From an uncultured Chthonomonadales bacterium (lineage in GTDB: Bacteria > Armatimonadota > Chthonomonadetes > Chthonomonadales > CAJBBX01): a stretch of 64,000 nucleotides of DNA. A program made the translations under genes and the position numbers. The stretch is taken from NCBI GenBank assembly GCA_938005745.1, contig CALLMM010000018.1, positions 81,853 to 145,852 of the forward strand, in the 5' to 3' direction. Shown here in pieces: positions 1 through 10,040 of the stretch. Below the pieces are notes generated by a model, which worked only from the letters and a program-made list of their open reading frames with translations, searched no databases and was not told where the DNA came from. Numbering within the stretch: position 1 is the stretch's first letter; the number at the start of each line of letters is the position of its first letter.

Positions 1-1
1 C

Positions 2-1306
2 GATATCCTGCGCCGCGCGCACTACAACCCCTTTCATATCCATGCCGAGGAGGTGCTGATTGATCTGTTGACCGACAGCGGAACCTCAGCGATGTCGGCG
101 GCGCAGTGGGGCGCGATGATGATCGCCGACGAGAGCTATTCGGGCAGCCGCAGCTTCTTCAAGTTCGAGAAGGTGGTCCGCGAGATCACAGGTCTGCGGC
201 ATATCATCCCCACCCATCAGGGACGCGCCGCCGAGAAGATACTCTTTTCGGTGATGGGGGGCGCGGGAAAGATTATTCCGAGCAACAACCACTTCGACAC
301 CACGCGGGGCAATATCGAGTACACGGGGGCGGAGGCGCTCGATCTGGTGATTGACGAGGGGCGCATCCCCTCCTCGCAGCACCCGTTCAAGGGCAATCTC
401 GACCTGGCGAAACTGGAGTCGCTCCTGGATCGCGCCGCCTCGCAGATTCCGCTGGGGATGCTGACCGTCACCAACAACACCGGCGGCGGGCAGCCGGTCT
501 CGATGGCGAACATTCGCGCCGTGAGCGAGGCGCTGCGTCGGCGCGGCATCCCCTTCTTTCTGGACGCCTGCCGCTTTGCCGAAAACGCCTACTTCATCAA
601 GCGGCGGGAGCCGGGCTACGCCGATAAGACGCCCCTGGAGATCGCGCAGGAGATGTTCTCCTACTGCGACGGGGCGACCTTCTCCGGCAAGAAGGACGGG
701 CTGTCCAACATCGGGGGCTTTCTGGCGGTCAACGATGACGCACTGGCGGAGCAGGCGCGCAATCTCCTCATTCTGACGGAGGGCTTCCCAACCTACGGCG
801 GACTGGCGGCGCGCGACCTGGAGGCGCTGGCGATCGGCATTCAGGAGGCGCTGGAGGAGCGGTATCTGGACTACCGGCACGCCTGTGTGGAGTACTTTGC
901 ACAGAAGCTGCGCGCGGGGGGCATTCAGATCGTTGAGCCGCCGGGCGGTCATGCCATCTATCTCGATGCCCGCGCCTTTCTGCCGCATCTGCCTGTGGAG
1001 CAGTATCCCGGGCAGGCGCTGGTCTGCGCGCTCTACGAGACCGGGGGCGTGCGGGGCGTGGAGATCGGCAGCGTGATGTTCGGCAAACGCGACCCGCAGA
1101 CCGGCGCGGAGTCGTATGCCCAGATGGATCTGGTGCGTCTGGCGCTGCCCCGAAGGGTCTATACGCAGAGCCATGTGGACTATCTGGGCGAGGTGATCCT
1201 GGAGACCTACCGCCGCCGGGAGGAGATCGGCGGCTTGCGCTTCACCTATCAGGCTCCCATCCTGCGCCACTTCACCGCCCGCTTCGAGCCGACGGCGTCC
1301 GCGTAA
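2..1306 (+). CDS. Beta-eliminating lyase, tryptophanase/tyrosine phenol-lyase family (5' truncated by window edge)
   Basis: The frame is open from base 2 (DILRRAHYNPFHIHAEEVLIDLLTDSGTSAMS...), so the listed GTG at 53 is not the real start. PLP-lyase motifs DSGTSAMSAAQW, HQGRAAE, TFSGKKDGL present. Confidence 0.9.
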   Translation, partial: DILRRAHYNPFHIHAEEVLIDLLTDSGTSAMSAAQWGAMMIADESYSGSRSFFKFEKVVREITGLRHIIPTHQGRAAEKILFSVMGGAGKIIPSNNHFDTTRGNIEYTGAEALDLVIDEGRIPSSQHPFKGNLDLAKLESLLDRAASQIPLGMLTVTNNTGGGQPVSMANIRAVSEALRRRGIPFFLDACRFAENAYFIKRREPGYADKTPLEIAQEMFSYCDGATFSGKKDGLSNIGGFLAVNDDALAEQARNLLILTEGFPTYGGLAARDLEALAIGIQEALEERYLDYRHACVEYFAQKLRAGGIQIVEPPGGHAIYLDARAFLPHLPVEQYPGQALVCALYETGGVRGVEIGSVMFGKRDPQTGAESYAQMDLVRLALPRRVYTQSHVDYLGEVILETYRRREEIGGLRFTYQAPILRHFTARFEPTASA

Positions 1307-1311
1307 AAAAA

Positions 1312-1341
1312 CGACCGGCTGCATTTTCAGACAGCCGGTCG
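1312..1341 (-). terminator. Intrinsic terminator of the atpDC unit, probably bidirectional
   Basis: Perfect 10-bp stem CGACCGGCTG/CAGCCGGTCG with a 10-nt loop, followed on the minus strand by a T tract (A run at 1305-1311 on plus). Confidence 0.85.
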
Positions 1342-1367
1342 CTCCTTCCTGCGAAGAGAGTTGCCGA

Positions 1368-1781
1368 TCAGCGGTTCTCGGTGAAAAGCTGTTTGACCTT
1401 GAGCCGGTTGGTCGCGCGCGCCAGAACCTGCAGCGCCTCCTCATAGTCCACCGCCGACCCGCTCTGAAGCTGCTCACGGGCGCGGGCGATGGCGGCTTCG
1501 CACCGCTGGACGTCTATATCCTCCGCGCGCTCCGCCGAATCCGCCAGGATGATCACCTTGGAGCCGGTAACCTCCACAAAGCCGCCGCTGGTCGCGATAA
1601 ACTCCAGGTCCCCGTTCTCATACTCGACCTTGATCAAGCCGACCGTCATCCCGGTCATCAGGGGCGCGTGCCCCGACAGCACCCCGAACGATCCCTGAAT
1701 GCCCGGCACGCGCACCGACTTCACCGGCTCGGAAAGGAGCACCTGTTCCGGCGTCACCAGTTCCAGTGGAAATGTCGCCAT
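1368..1781 (-). CDS. atpC: F1F0 ATP synthase epsilon subunit
   Basis: MATFPLELVTPEQVLLSEPVKSVRVPGIQGSFGVLSGHAPLMTG; adjacent to atpD. Confidence 0.95.
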   Translation of the reverse strand: MATFPLELVTPEQVLLSEPVKSVRVPGIQGSFGVLSGHAPLMTGMTVGLIKVEYENGDLEFIATSGGFVEVTGSKVIILADSAERAEDIDVQRCEAAIARAREQLQSGSAVDYEEALQVLARATNRLKVKQLFTENR

Positions 1782-1796
1782 GGCTTCCCCCCGACG

Positions 1797-3233
<1,437 letters not shown>

Positions 3234-3254
3234 TTATTCACGAGTTAACGCATC

Positions 3255-3284
3255 AGTGTAGCAGGATTTAGCGGAGCAAATCAA
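3255..3284 (-). promoter_or_regulatory. Putative sigma70 promoter for atpDC
   Basis: Minus strand TTGATT-N18-TACACT just upstream of atpD. Confidence 0.5.
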
Positions 3285-3693
3285 GTGCCCCCTGTCCCGC
3301 GGCGAAGATTAGCAAAATTACCGAAAGGCATCCGCCTGTCTTTGCCGGAACCAGAGACCCGCCGGAGAAGCGCCGCTGCAGATCGGCGGAAGAGAGAGGC
3401 GCGCCGGTCGCGGCGTCTTTCGCCTCCCAGCCGAACCGCTGCGCCAGTCCCGCGCAGAACGATGCGGCGCGCTCTCCGGCAGCCTCGCTCACCCGGATCG
3501 GGACATGCACCTCCAGCCCTCGGGCGTTCTCTCCCTCGACCTCGATGCGCACCTCAATGCCGACATCCTCCTCCGCATCGGTATACAGGTAGACATCGGC
3601 ATCTCTCCGCATATCCGGCAGCCTCTGCAGGAAGCTCTCCACTTCGGCGCGCGGTTGTGGCTGCGCGCCGGTCAGCTTAACGCGATAACTCAC
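3268..3693 (-). CDS. Hypothetical protein
   Basis: 141-aa ORF in a plausible gene gap with a hydrophobic C-terminus (GGCLSVILLIFAAGQGALDLL). Confidence 0.6.
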   Translation of the reverse strand: MSYRVKLTGAQPQPRAEVESFLQRLPDMRRDADVYLYTDAEEDVGIEVRIEVEGENARGLEVHVPIRVSEAAGERAASFCAGLAQRFGWEAKDAATGAPLSSADLQRRFSGGSLVPAKTGGCLSVILLIFAAGQGALDLLR

Positions 3694-3794
3694 CGTATTG
3701 CTCCTGTTGGGTCGTGTGTGGAAACGGCAGGCGCGCAGCCTGCCCGGACAGGAAGCCCTCTCCTGTCCTCGAAAATCGGTCCTGACGGGATGGA

Positions 3795-4634
3795 CTATCC
3801 CGGCGGGATGCCTTCCTGGCGCAGACGCAGATGCACGGCTTCCCGAACGCGCATCTGCGCGAAAGGCAGGTTCTGCGGATCGGCGAGCACCTCGACCCGC
3901 AGCACAATCTTCGCCGCATCTAACGCCGAAACGCCTAGCACGCGGGGCGCGCCCTTCAGCAGTCCGCTCTCCGCGCGCAGCAGCTCCTCGCCCGTCTGAT
4001 TGATCGCCTCTGCGGCGCGCTGCAGATCGGCGGAGGAGGCGATCCCCACATCCACGTAGCTCTCGACCTGTGTGCGCGAATGGTTGATCACCGTACTGAT
4101 GTCGCCGTTGGAGAGCATCCAGATGCGCCCCTGATCGTCGCGCAGGCGGGTAACCCGCATACTCATCTCTTCGACAACGCCGGACGCCGTGCCTATCGTG
4201 ACATAGTCGCCGACCGCAAACTGATCTTCAATGATGAGAAAGAAGCCGGAGAGCATGTCGCGGGTCAGTTTGTTGGCGCCGATGCCGATGGCGATGCCTC
4301 CAATTCCCGCGGTCGCGATGATTCCGTTGACGTTGACCCCCAGCGCATCCAAAACCATCACCGCCAGCACAAAGGTCAGCAGGTAGGCGACGATGCTCTT
4401 CACCAGCCCCTGCATGGTTCGGAGGCGATTGACGCGCTCCGCCTCCGCTTCGGAGGGGCGCGCTCTCCCCAGCGCAACCCGGCTTAGAGAGAGATCAATC
4501 ACGCGAAACAGCACCTGGCGCGCCACCCAGTAGACCAGGATGATGACCAGAATCTTCATGCCGCGCGCGACGGCGCCCTGAAGCGCCTCCTGATAGAGCG
4601 TCTGCCAGAAGACGGGGGTCAGAATCTGGCTCAT
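3795..4634 (-). CDS. MscS family mechanosensitive ion channel
   Basis: GIIATAGIGGIAIGIGANKLTRDMLSGFFLIIEDQFAVGDYVTIG motif. Start set to MSQILTPVFW at 4634; the upstream 37 aa of the ORF overlap the preceding gene. Confidence 0.9.
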   Translation of the reverse strand: MSQILTPVFWQTLYQEALQGAVARGMKILVIILVYWVARQVLFRVIDLSLSRVALGRARPSEAEAERVNRLRTMQGLVKSIVAYLLTFVLAVMVLDALGVNVNGIIATAGIGGIAIGIGANKLTRDMLSGFFLIIEDQFAVGDYVTIGTASGVVEEMSMRVTRLRDDQGRIWMLSNGDISTVINHSRTQVESYVDVGIASSADLQRAAEAINQTGEELLRAESGLLKGAPRVLGVSALDAAKIVLRVEVLADPQNLPFAQMRVREAVHLRLRQEGIPPG

Positions 4635-7192
4635 GCGTCGGGAACCTCCAGCATGGCGCGCGCCCGGGCGATGATCTCCGGCAGCGGCATCTCCGCCACG
4701 CGCGCCGTCATCTGCGCCAGCCGCTCCGGTTCCATCCGGCTGCACAGCCGCTCATAGGTGCAGTTGTCCTCCTGCTCCGTCGGCAGTAGACAACTGCTCT
4801 CCAGACGACGCGCCGCCAGCAGCAGCACGGCGGCTCCGTCCAGATCGCCGATCTCCAGCACGATCTTGCCCAGATCCCAAAAGGTGCGCGCCAGACCGGG
4901 CAGGTCGCCAATCGCCTCGCGTATCTGCAGGCTCTCCGCCATCAGCCGCCGTCCGGTCACCACATGCCCGCGTTTCCAGGCGATCAGGCTCAGGGTGTGT
5001 ATCTGGTAGGAGCAGGCATCCTCATCGCCGAGCGCGCGGTTGAGCGCCAGGCACTCCTCCGCCAGGGCGCGCGCCTCGTCATCGTTGCCGGCGCGCAGCT
5101 CCATCATCGAGAGGTTCTGCAGCAGGATCGCCCGCTCCGGCAGGCAGTCCGCCTCCTCGGCAAGCTGCAGCCCCTCCCGGAAACGCTGCCGCGCCAGATC
5201 AAACCGCCCCTGATCGGTGGCAATCAGCCCCAGAATGCTGATGGCGTTGCAGGCGCGCGCGTGCAGGTTGTTGGCGCGATAGAACGCCAGGCTCTGGTTG
5301 ACGCAGGCTTCTCCCTCCTCGAAACGCCGCTGCATCCACGCCATGCCGCCCAGTGCAAGCAGCAGCGAGGCGAGCGAGGCGGTGTCGTCCGTATGCTGCA
5401 GCCCCTCCACCGCCCGGCAGACGATCTCATAGACGGAGGGCGTGATCCTCCCGCGCGTATGTGCGTAGCTTTCGAGCGCGTTCACCAGTTCGGCGACAAG
5501 CTGCCAGTGCCGGGTCTCATCCGCCCAGCGCATCGCGGCGTCCAGATTGCCGTGCTCCAGGTCGAGGCGCGCAATGGCGTGCCGCTGCTCCGCGCCGCTC
5601 ATCTTCGGTCCCCACTCCTGCGCCACCCGCAGATAACAGGCGGCGTGGCGCACGCGCAGCGCGGACAGATTGGTCACCTTCTCCAGCGCATACTCTCGCA
5701 CCAGAGAGAGCATCGCGTAGCGGGTCTCTCCCAGATGGGTTTCGGTGGTGAGCAGGGAGCGGTCGCGCAGGCTGAAGACGCCGTCGAGCACGTTCTCGCC
5801 CTCGCAGACCTCCTCCGCCGCCTCCAGAAAAAAGCCCCCCACGAAGACCGAAAGCTGCGCGAACAGGCTCCGCTCCTCCTCCGTGAGCAGATCGTACGAC
5901 CAGTCCAGTGCGGCGCGCATCGTGCGCTGACGGTCGGGCATATCGCTGCGTCCGCCGGAGAGGAGATCGAAACGCCTCTCCAGACGCTGCGCAATCTGCG
6001 AGACGGTCATCCCGCGCACCCGCGCCGCCGCAAGCTCGATCGCCAGCGGAAGACCGTTTAACTGCTGACAGATGTTGACAATGGCGCGTATCTCCTGATT
6101 GTCCGCCGCGAAGTCCGGGCGCGCCGCCTGCGCGCGCTCCAGGAAGAGCAGCACGCTCTCCGTGTCCGACATGGGAGGAACCTGAAACTCATGCTCGCCC
6201 GAGAGATGCAGCAGCGCACGGGAGGTTACCAGACAGGTAACCCGCGGCAGCCGGGAGAGCAGGTCGCCCAGATCGCGCACCGCCGGAAGCAGATGCTCGA
6301 AGCTGTCCAGCACGATCAACACCCGCTTACTGCCCAGTTCATCCGCCACCATCTGCGCCGGTCCGGGCGTCATCGCCGTCTTCCCCAGGATCGCGGTGGC
6401 GATCTCCGGGAGAAGCTGCGCGGGGTCCGAGACGGCGGAGAGGGGCACATGCCATACGCCGTCGGGAAAGTCTATCAGGTGATCGGCAGCCACCTGCAGC
6501 GCCAGCCGGGTCTTGCCGCATCCGCCCGGTCCGGTCAGCGTGATCAGGCGGGCTTTGCCGGGGGCGATCAGTTCGTGCAGGATGCCCAGCTCGCGTTCGC
6601 GCCCGATAAAGCTGGAGCGCTGCGCCGGAAGGTTGTTGGGCTGCGCCTCGAGGGTTCGCAGCGGCGGAAACTCCTGGATCAACTGCAGATGGCTCACCTG
6701 AAAGAGCCGCTCCGGCATCCCCAGATCGCGCAGGCGGTGCTCTCCGCGATCCAGCAGCGATACCCCCGGCGGCAGGTGATCACGCACCAGGGCGGCGGTC
6801 GCGGCGGAGAGGAGGATCTGTCCGCCGTGCGCCGCATCGCGTATGCGCCCGCAGCGGTTCACCGGCGGTCCCAGGTAGTCATCGCCGCGAATGGCGGGTT
6901 CGCCGGTATGGATGCCGATCCGAATGCGAATCCCCAAGTTCATCCGCCGCAGCGCGATCTGCACCTCCACCGCGCCCGCCAGCGCCTCATACGCGGTGTC
7001 AAAGACGTAGAAGAAGCTGTCTCCCTGCGTCTGTACCTCGTAGCCGTGATGACGCCCCAGAATATCGCGCACCAGACGATTATGGGTCTCCAGCATGGGC
7101 AGAAAATCGTCGCCATGCGCCTCCCACATGCGTGCGGAGCTTTCGATGTCCGTCATTAAAAATGTCACGGTTCCGGCAGGAGGCGTGCTCAT
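4631..7192 (-). CDS. Class III adenylate/guanylate cyclase domain - STAND/AAA NTPase - TPR protein
   Basis: N-terminal cyclase fold (VTFLMTDIESSARMWE, GDSFFYVF, GPPVNRCGRIRDAAHGGQ), P-loop TLTGPGGCGKTRLALQVA, C-terminal TPR-like repeats. Confidence 0.88.
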   Translation of the reverse strand: MSTPPAGTVTFLMTDIESSARMWEAHGDDFLPMLETHNRLVRDILGRHHGYEVQTQGDSFFYVFDTAYEALAGAVEVQIALRRMNLGIRIRIGIHTGEPAIRGDDYLGPPVNRCGRIRDAAHGGQILLSAATAALVRDHLPPGVSLLDRGEHRLRDLGMPERLFQVSHLQLIQEFPPLRTLEAQPNNLPAQRSSFIGRERELGILHELIAPGKARLITLTGPGGCGKTRLALQVAADHLIDFPDGVWHVPLSAVSDPAQLLPEIATAILGKTAMTPGPAQMVADELGSKRVLIVLDSFEHLLPAVRDLGDLLSRLPRVTCLVTSRALLHLSGEHEFQVPPMSDTESVLLFLERAQAARPDFAADNQEIRAIVNICQQLNGLPLAIELAAARVRGMTVSQIAQRLERRFDLLSGGRSDMPDRQRTMRAALDWSYDLLTEEERSLFAQLSVFVGGFFLEAAEEVCEGENVLDGVFSLRDRSLLTTETHLGETRYAMLSLVREYALEKVTNLSALRVRHAACYLRVAQEWGPKMSGAEQRHAIARLDLEHGNLDAAMRWADETRHWQLVAELVNALESYAHTRGRITPSVYEIVCRAVEGLQHTDDTASLASLLLALGGMAWMQRRFEEGEACVNQSLAFYRANNLHARACNAISILGLIATDQGRFDLARQRFREGLQLAEEADCLPERAILLQNLSMMELRAGNDDEARALAEECLALNRALGDEDACSYQIHTLSLIAWKRGHVVTGRRLMAESLQIREAIGDLPGLARTFWDLGKIVLEIGDLDGAAVLLLAARRLESSCLLPTEQEDNCTYERLCSRMEPERLAQMTARVAEMPLPEIIARARAMLEVPDA

Positions 7193-7314
7193 GGCGGCAT
7201 TTCCGGGCAGAACGGGTCATGCAGTTGTCAGATAACAGGGCGCAGTCCCCGCGCCCGGATCCGCCAGGATGCGCAGGCGGGGGCGCGCCTCCGAAGCGCG
7301 GCCGCGCGCCGGGG

Positions 7315-8193
7315 TTACCGGTCGGTCGGAACGTCTGCGCGAAGAGAGTTTTCGGCGGCAAGCAGCGTGTTCTGCAGCAGCATCGCGATGGTCATCGGTC
7401 CGACCCCGCCGGGCACAGGCGTGATCCACGCGGCGACCTCGCGGGCAGACTCGAAATGCACGTCGCCGACATCGCCCCTGCGACCCGCCACCCGATTATA
7501 GCCCGCGTCTATCACGACCGCTCCCGGCTTGATCATCGCGCCGGTGATCATCTCGGCGCGACCGACCGCCGCCACCAGAATATCCGCCTCCCGGATCACC
7601 GACGGCAGATCGCGGGTGCGGCTGTGGCAGATCGTTACGGTCGCATGCCGGTTGAGCAGCAGGAGCGCGACCGGCTTGCCGAGGATGATGCTGCGCCCGA
7701 CGACGACGGCGCGCTTTCCCTCGATCGGAATCTGATAGCGGTCGAGAAGCTCGATGATGCCGAGCGGCGTGCAGGAGATAAACGCCTCCTCCCCTGTGAT
7801 CAACGCGCCCAGACTGGCGCGGCTGATCCCGTCCACATCCTTGTCCGGAGCCAGCAGAGACAGCGCGCGCGTCTCGTCCAGATGACGGGGAAGGGGATGC
7901 TGGATCAGAATGCCGTGCACGCGGGGATCGGCGTTGAGCCGATGGATCAGCGATTCGACCTCCTCCTGCGTCGCCGTGTCCGGGAGGCGGTGCGTCTCCG
8001 ACTCGATCCCGACCCAGCCGCAGGCTTTCTCCTTCATGCCGACATAGGCTTCCGACGCCGGATTGTCCCCGACCAGCACCGCCGCCAGACGCGGCGTAAC
8101 GCCCCTCGCCGTCTTCAGCGCGGCAACCCGCTGGCTGATCTCCGCGCGGATGTCGCGCGCGGTCTTCTGTCCGTCCAGTATCTGTGCGCTCAC
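7315..8193 (-). CDS. folD: Bifunctional methylenetetrahydrofolate dehydrogenase/cyclohydrolase
   Basis: PRLAAVLVGDNPASEAYVGMKEKAC, PVPGGVGPMTIAMLLQNT. Confidence 0.96.
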   Translation of the reverse strand: MSAQILDGQKTARDIRAEISQRVAALKTARGVTPRLAAVLVGDNPASEAYVGMKEKACGWVGIESETHRLPDTATQEEVESLIHRLNADPRVHGILIQHPLPRHLDETRALSLLAPDKDVDGISRASLGALITGEEAFISCTPLGIIELLDRYQIPIEGKRAVVVGRSIILGKPVALLLLNRHATVTICHSRTRDLPSVIREADILVAAVGRAEMITGAMIKPGAVVIDAGYNRVAGRRGDVGDVHFESAREVAAWITPVPGGVGPMTIAMLLQNTLLAAENSLRADVPTDR

Positions 8194-8218
8194 ACAGAGG
8201 CTCCCGAATTTTTGAAGA

Positions 8219-9010
8219 TTAGACCTGCGCCGTCTGCATCACCAGCGAGCCGAGGATGCCGTTGACAAATCGCCCCGACTCCGCCGTACTGTACTTCTTG
8301 GCGATCTCAACCGCCTCGTTGATCGTCGCGCCGGCGGGGATGTCCGGCAGATAGAGGATCTCGTAGGCTGCCAGCCGCATGATATTCCGATCTACCGTCG
8401 CCTGACGATCCAGCGCCCAGCCGGTCGAGAGCGCGGAGAGCCGGTCATCTATCTCCTGCCTCTTCTCCAGCACGCCCCGCACGAGCGTCTGCGCGAAAGA
8501 GGCGGTATGCAGCGACGCGGGCAGGTGCCTGAGAAAGGTATGCTCCATCTGGTCGGCGCGCTTGAGGGCGAGAGCGATCAGTTCGGCGATGATCTCCGGC
8601 TGCAGCGTGTCGCGCTCCTTCAGGCGCAGCAGGCTCGCGCGCGTCTCCTCCAGCGCGCTGCGCATCATCTGCTCCGCCTGCGGCACATCCGGAGCCTGCG
8701 ATTCGCTGAAGAGCGCGCAGGTCTGCGAGGCGATCTCCTCCGCCAGTCTCCCCAGCAGAACCGACGCCGCCGAAGCAGCTCTCTTCACCTGCCGCTTACT
8801 GGCGGGAGAGAGTTCTCCGGCGCGCTCCTGCGCTGTCTGTTTCAGCAGAGCCTGTGCGTCCTGTACAGACTGCGTCATCGGCGTATCCACCATACTGCGC
8901 GCCTGCGCGAAGATGTCTTCCAACGCCTCAGATAACGGCTTCTTCCCGACATCCATCTGATAGAGCGCTTTCAGAGCCATCTCACGCGCGACACGTCGAG
9001 CGTTTATCAC
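8219..9010 (-). CDS. nusB: NusB family transcription antitermination factor with extended middle region
   Basis: N-terminal ARRVAREMALKALYQMD and C-terminal DRNIMRLAAYEILYLPDIPAGATINEAVEIAKKYSTAESGRFVNGILG. GTG at 9010 preceded by GGAGGG is the preferred start; ORF extends to 9109. Confidence 0.9.
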   Translation of the reverse strand: MINARRVAREMALKALYQMDVGKKPLSEALEDIFAQARSMVDTPMTQSVQDAQALLKQTAQERAGELSPASKRQVKRAASAASVLLGRLAEEIASQTCALFSESQAPDVPQAEQMMRSALEETRASLLRLKERDTLQPEIIAELIALALKRADQMEHTFLRHLPASLHTASFAQTLVRGVLEKRQEIDDRLSALSTGWALDRQATVDRNIMRLAAYEILYLPDIPAGATINEAVEIAKKYSTAESGRFVNGILGSLVMQTAQV

Positions 9011-9198
9011 TGCGCCCTCCCTGCCTGACTGCCTTCGCCGACGCACAGACGCCGGACCCTCTTCGTAGACAAGTCTGATTTCCTGTGTATTGTGATACCT
9101 TAATTTCACGCTTTTGACCGAGCTTCCTGCTGTCAGGCGCGGCGGATCTTTTCGGACAGCGCGCCGACGGGATCGCGAGGAATCGTACGGGATCGCAA

Positions 9199-9228
9199 TT
9201 GACAGGCGGCGCGGGAATAGTTTATAAT
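9199..9228 (+). promoter_or_regulatory. Sigma70-type promoter of the peroxiredoxin gene
   Basis: TTGACA-N18-TATAAT (both consensus hexamers) about 75 bp upstream of the start codon. Confidence 0.8.
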
Positions 9229-9305
9229 CTATAGTAAGTTAGTAAGATTTACCGGCGCGATTCCCGTGAGGGAACGGCTGACCGCTCATAGAGGAGGAAC
9301 AGACC

Positions 9306-9929
9306 GTGGCTATTGGAATCAATGAGCTGGCTCCCGATTTTACGGCAGTCAGCACGCACGGGGAGATTCGCCTCTCCGACTACGAAGGCAAGTGGGTGAT
9401 CCTCTTCTCGCACCCCGCCGACTTTACCCCCGTCTGCACCACGGAGTTTGTCGAGTTTGCCAGACACAGCGATGAGTTGAAGAGTCTCAACACGCAGTTG
9501 ATCGGTCTGTCGGTGGACAGCGTCTACGCCCATATCGCCTGGATCCGCAACATCGAAGAGAAGTTCGGCGTCAAGATCACCTTCCCGGTCATCGCCGACC
9601 TGGACACGAAGGTGGCGCAGCTTTTCGGCATGATCCAGCCCAACGCCGACTCGACTGCCACCGTGCGCGCCGTCTTCGTGATTGATCCCAAGCGGGTGGT
9701 GCGGGCGGTGGTCTACTATCCGCTGACCAACGGGCGCAACATAGACGAGATCATCCGGCTGGTGAAGGCGCTGCAGACCCACGACGCCAATAACGTCGCC
9801 ACGCCCGCCAACTGGCAGCCCGGCGATCCGGTGATCGTCAAGCCGCCGCTCACGCAGGAGGGCGCGGAGAAGCGGCTGCAGGAGGGGCTGGACGCCAAAG
9901 ACTGGTACTTCGCCCAAAAGAGCCTGTAG
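9306..9929 (+). CDS. Peroxiredoxin, 1-Cys/Prx6-like
   Basis: FSHPADFTPVCTTEFVEFA active site; C-terminal extension WQPGDPVIVKPPL. GTG start with GGAGG upstream. Confidence 0.95.
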   Translation: MAIGINELAPDFTAVSTHGEIRLSDYEGKWVILFSHPADFTPVCTTEFVEFARHSDELKSLNTQLIGLSVDSVYAHIAWIRNIEEKFGVKITFPVIADLDTKVAQLFGMIQPNADSTATVRAVFVIDPKRVVRAVVYYPLTNGRNIDEIIRLVKALQTHDANNVATPANWQPGDPVIVKPPLTQEGAEKRLQEGLDAKDWYFAQKSL

Positions 9930-9972
9930 CGGCGGACAAACTTCCCCTGTAATAATCTTATCATGCACGAAT

Positions 9973-9994
9973 AGAGACGGCGAAAGCCGTCTCT
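9973..9994 (+). terminator. Stem-loop with GAAA tetraloop, probable transcript end
   Basis: AGAGACGGC-GAAA-GCCGTCTCT perfect 9-bp stem downstream of the peroxiredoxin gene; no long U tract. Confidence 0.55.
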
Positions 9995-10040
9995 GTGTCA
10001 TAATAGCTCTATCCCGGGCAACCGTCCACTGGAGGGCTGC

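Noticed and set aside
86-1477. Long minus-strand ORF (463 aa) opposite the tryptophanase-like gene
   Set aside because: Arg/Gly/Leu-rich antisense frame typical of high-GC coding DNA; the opposite strand encodes a recognisable enzyme.
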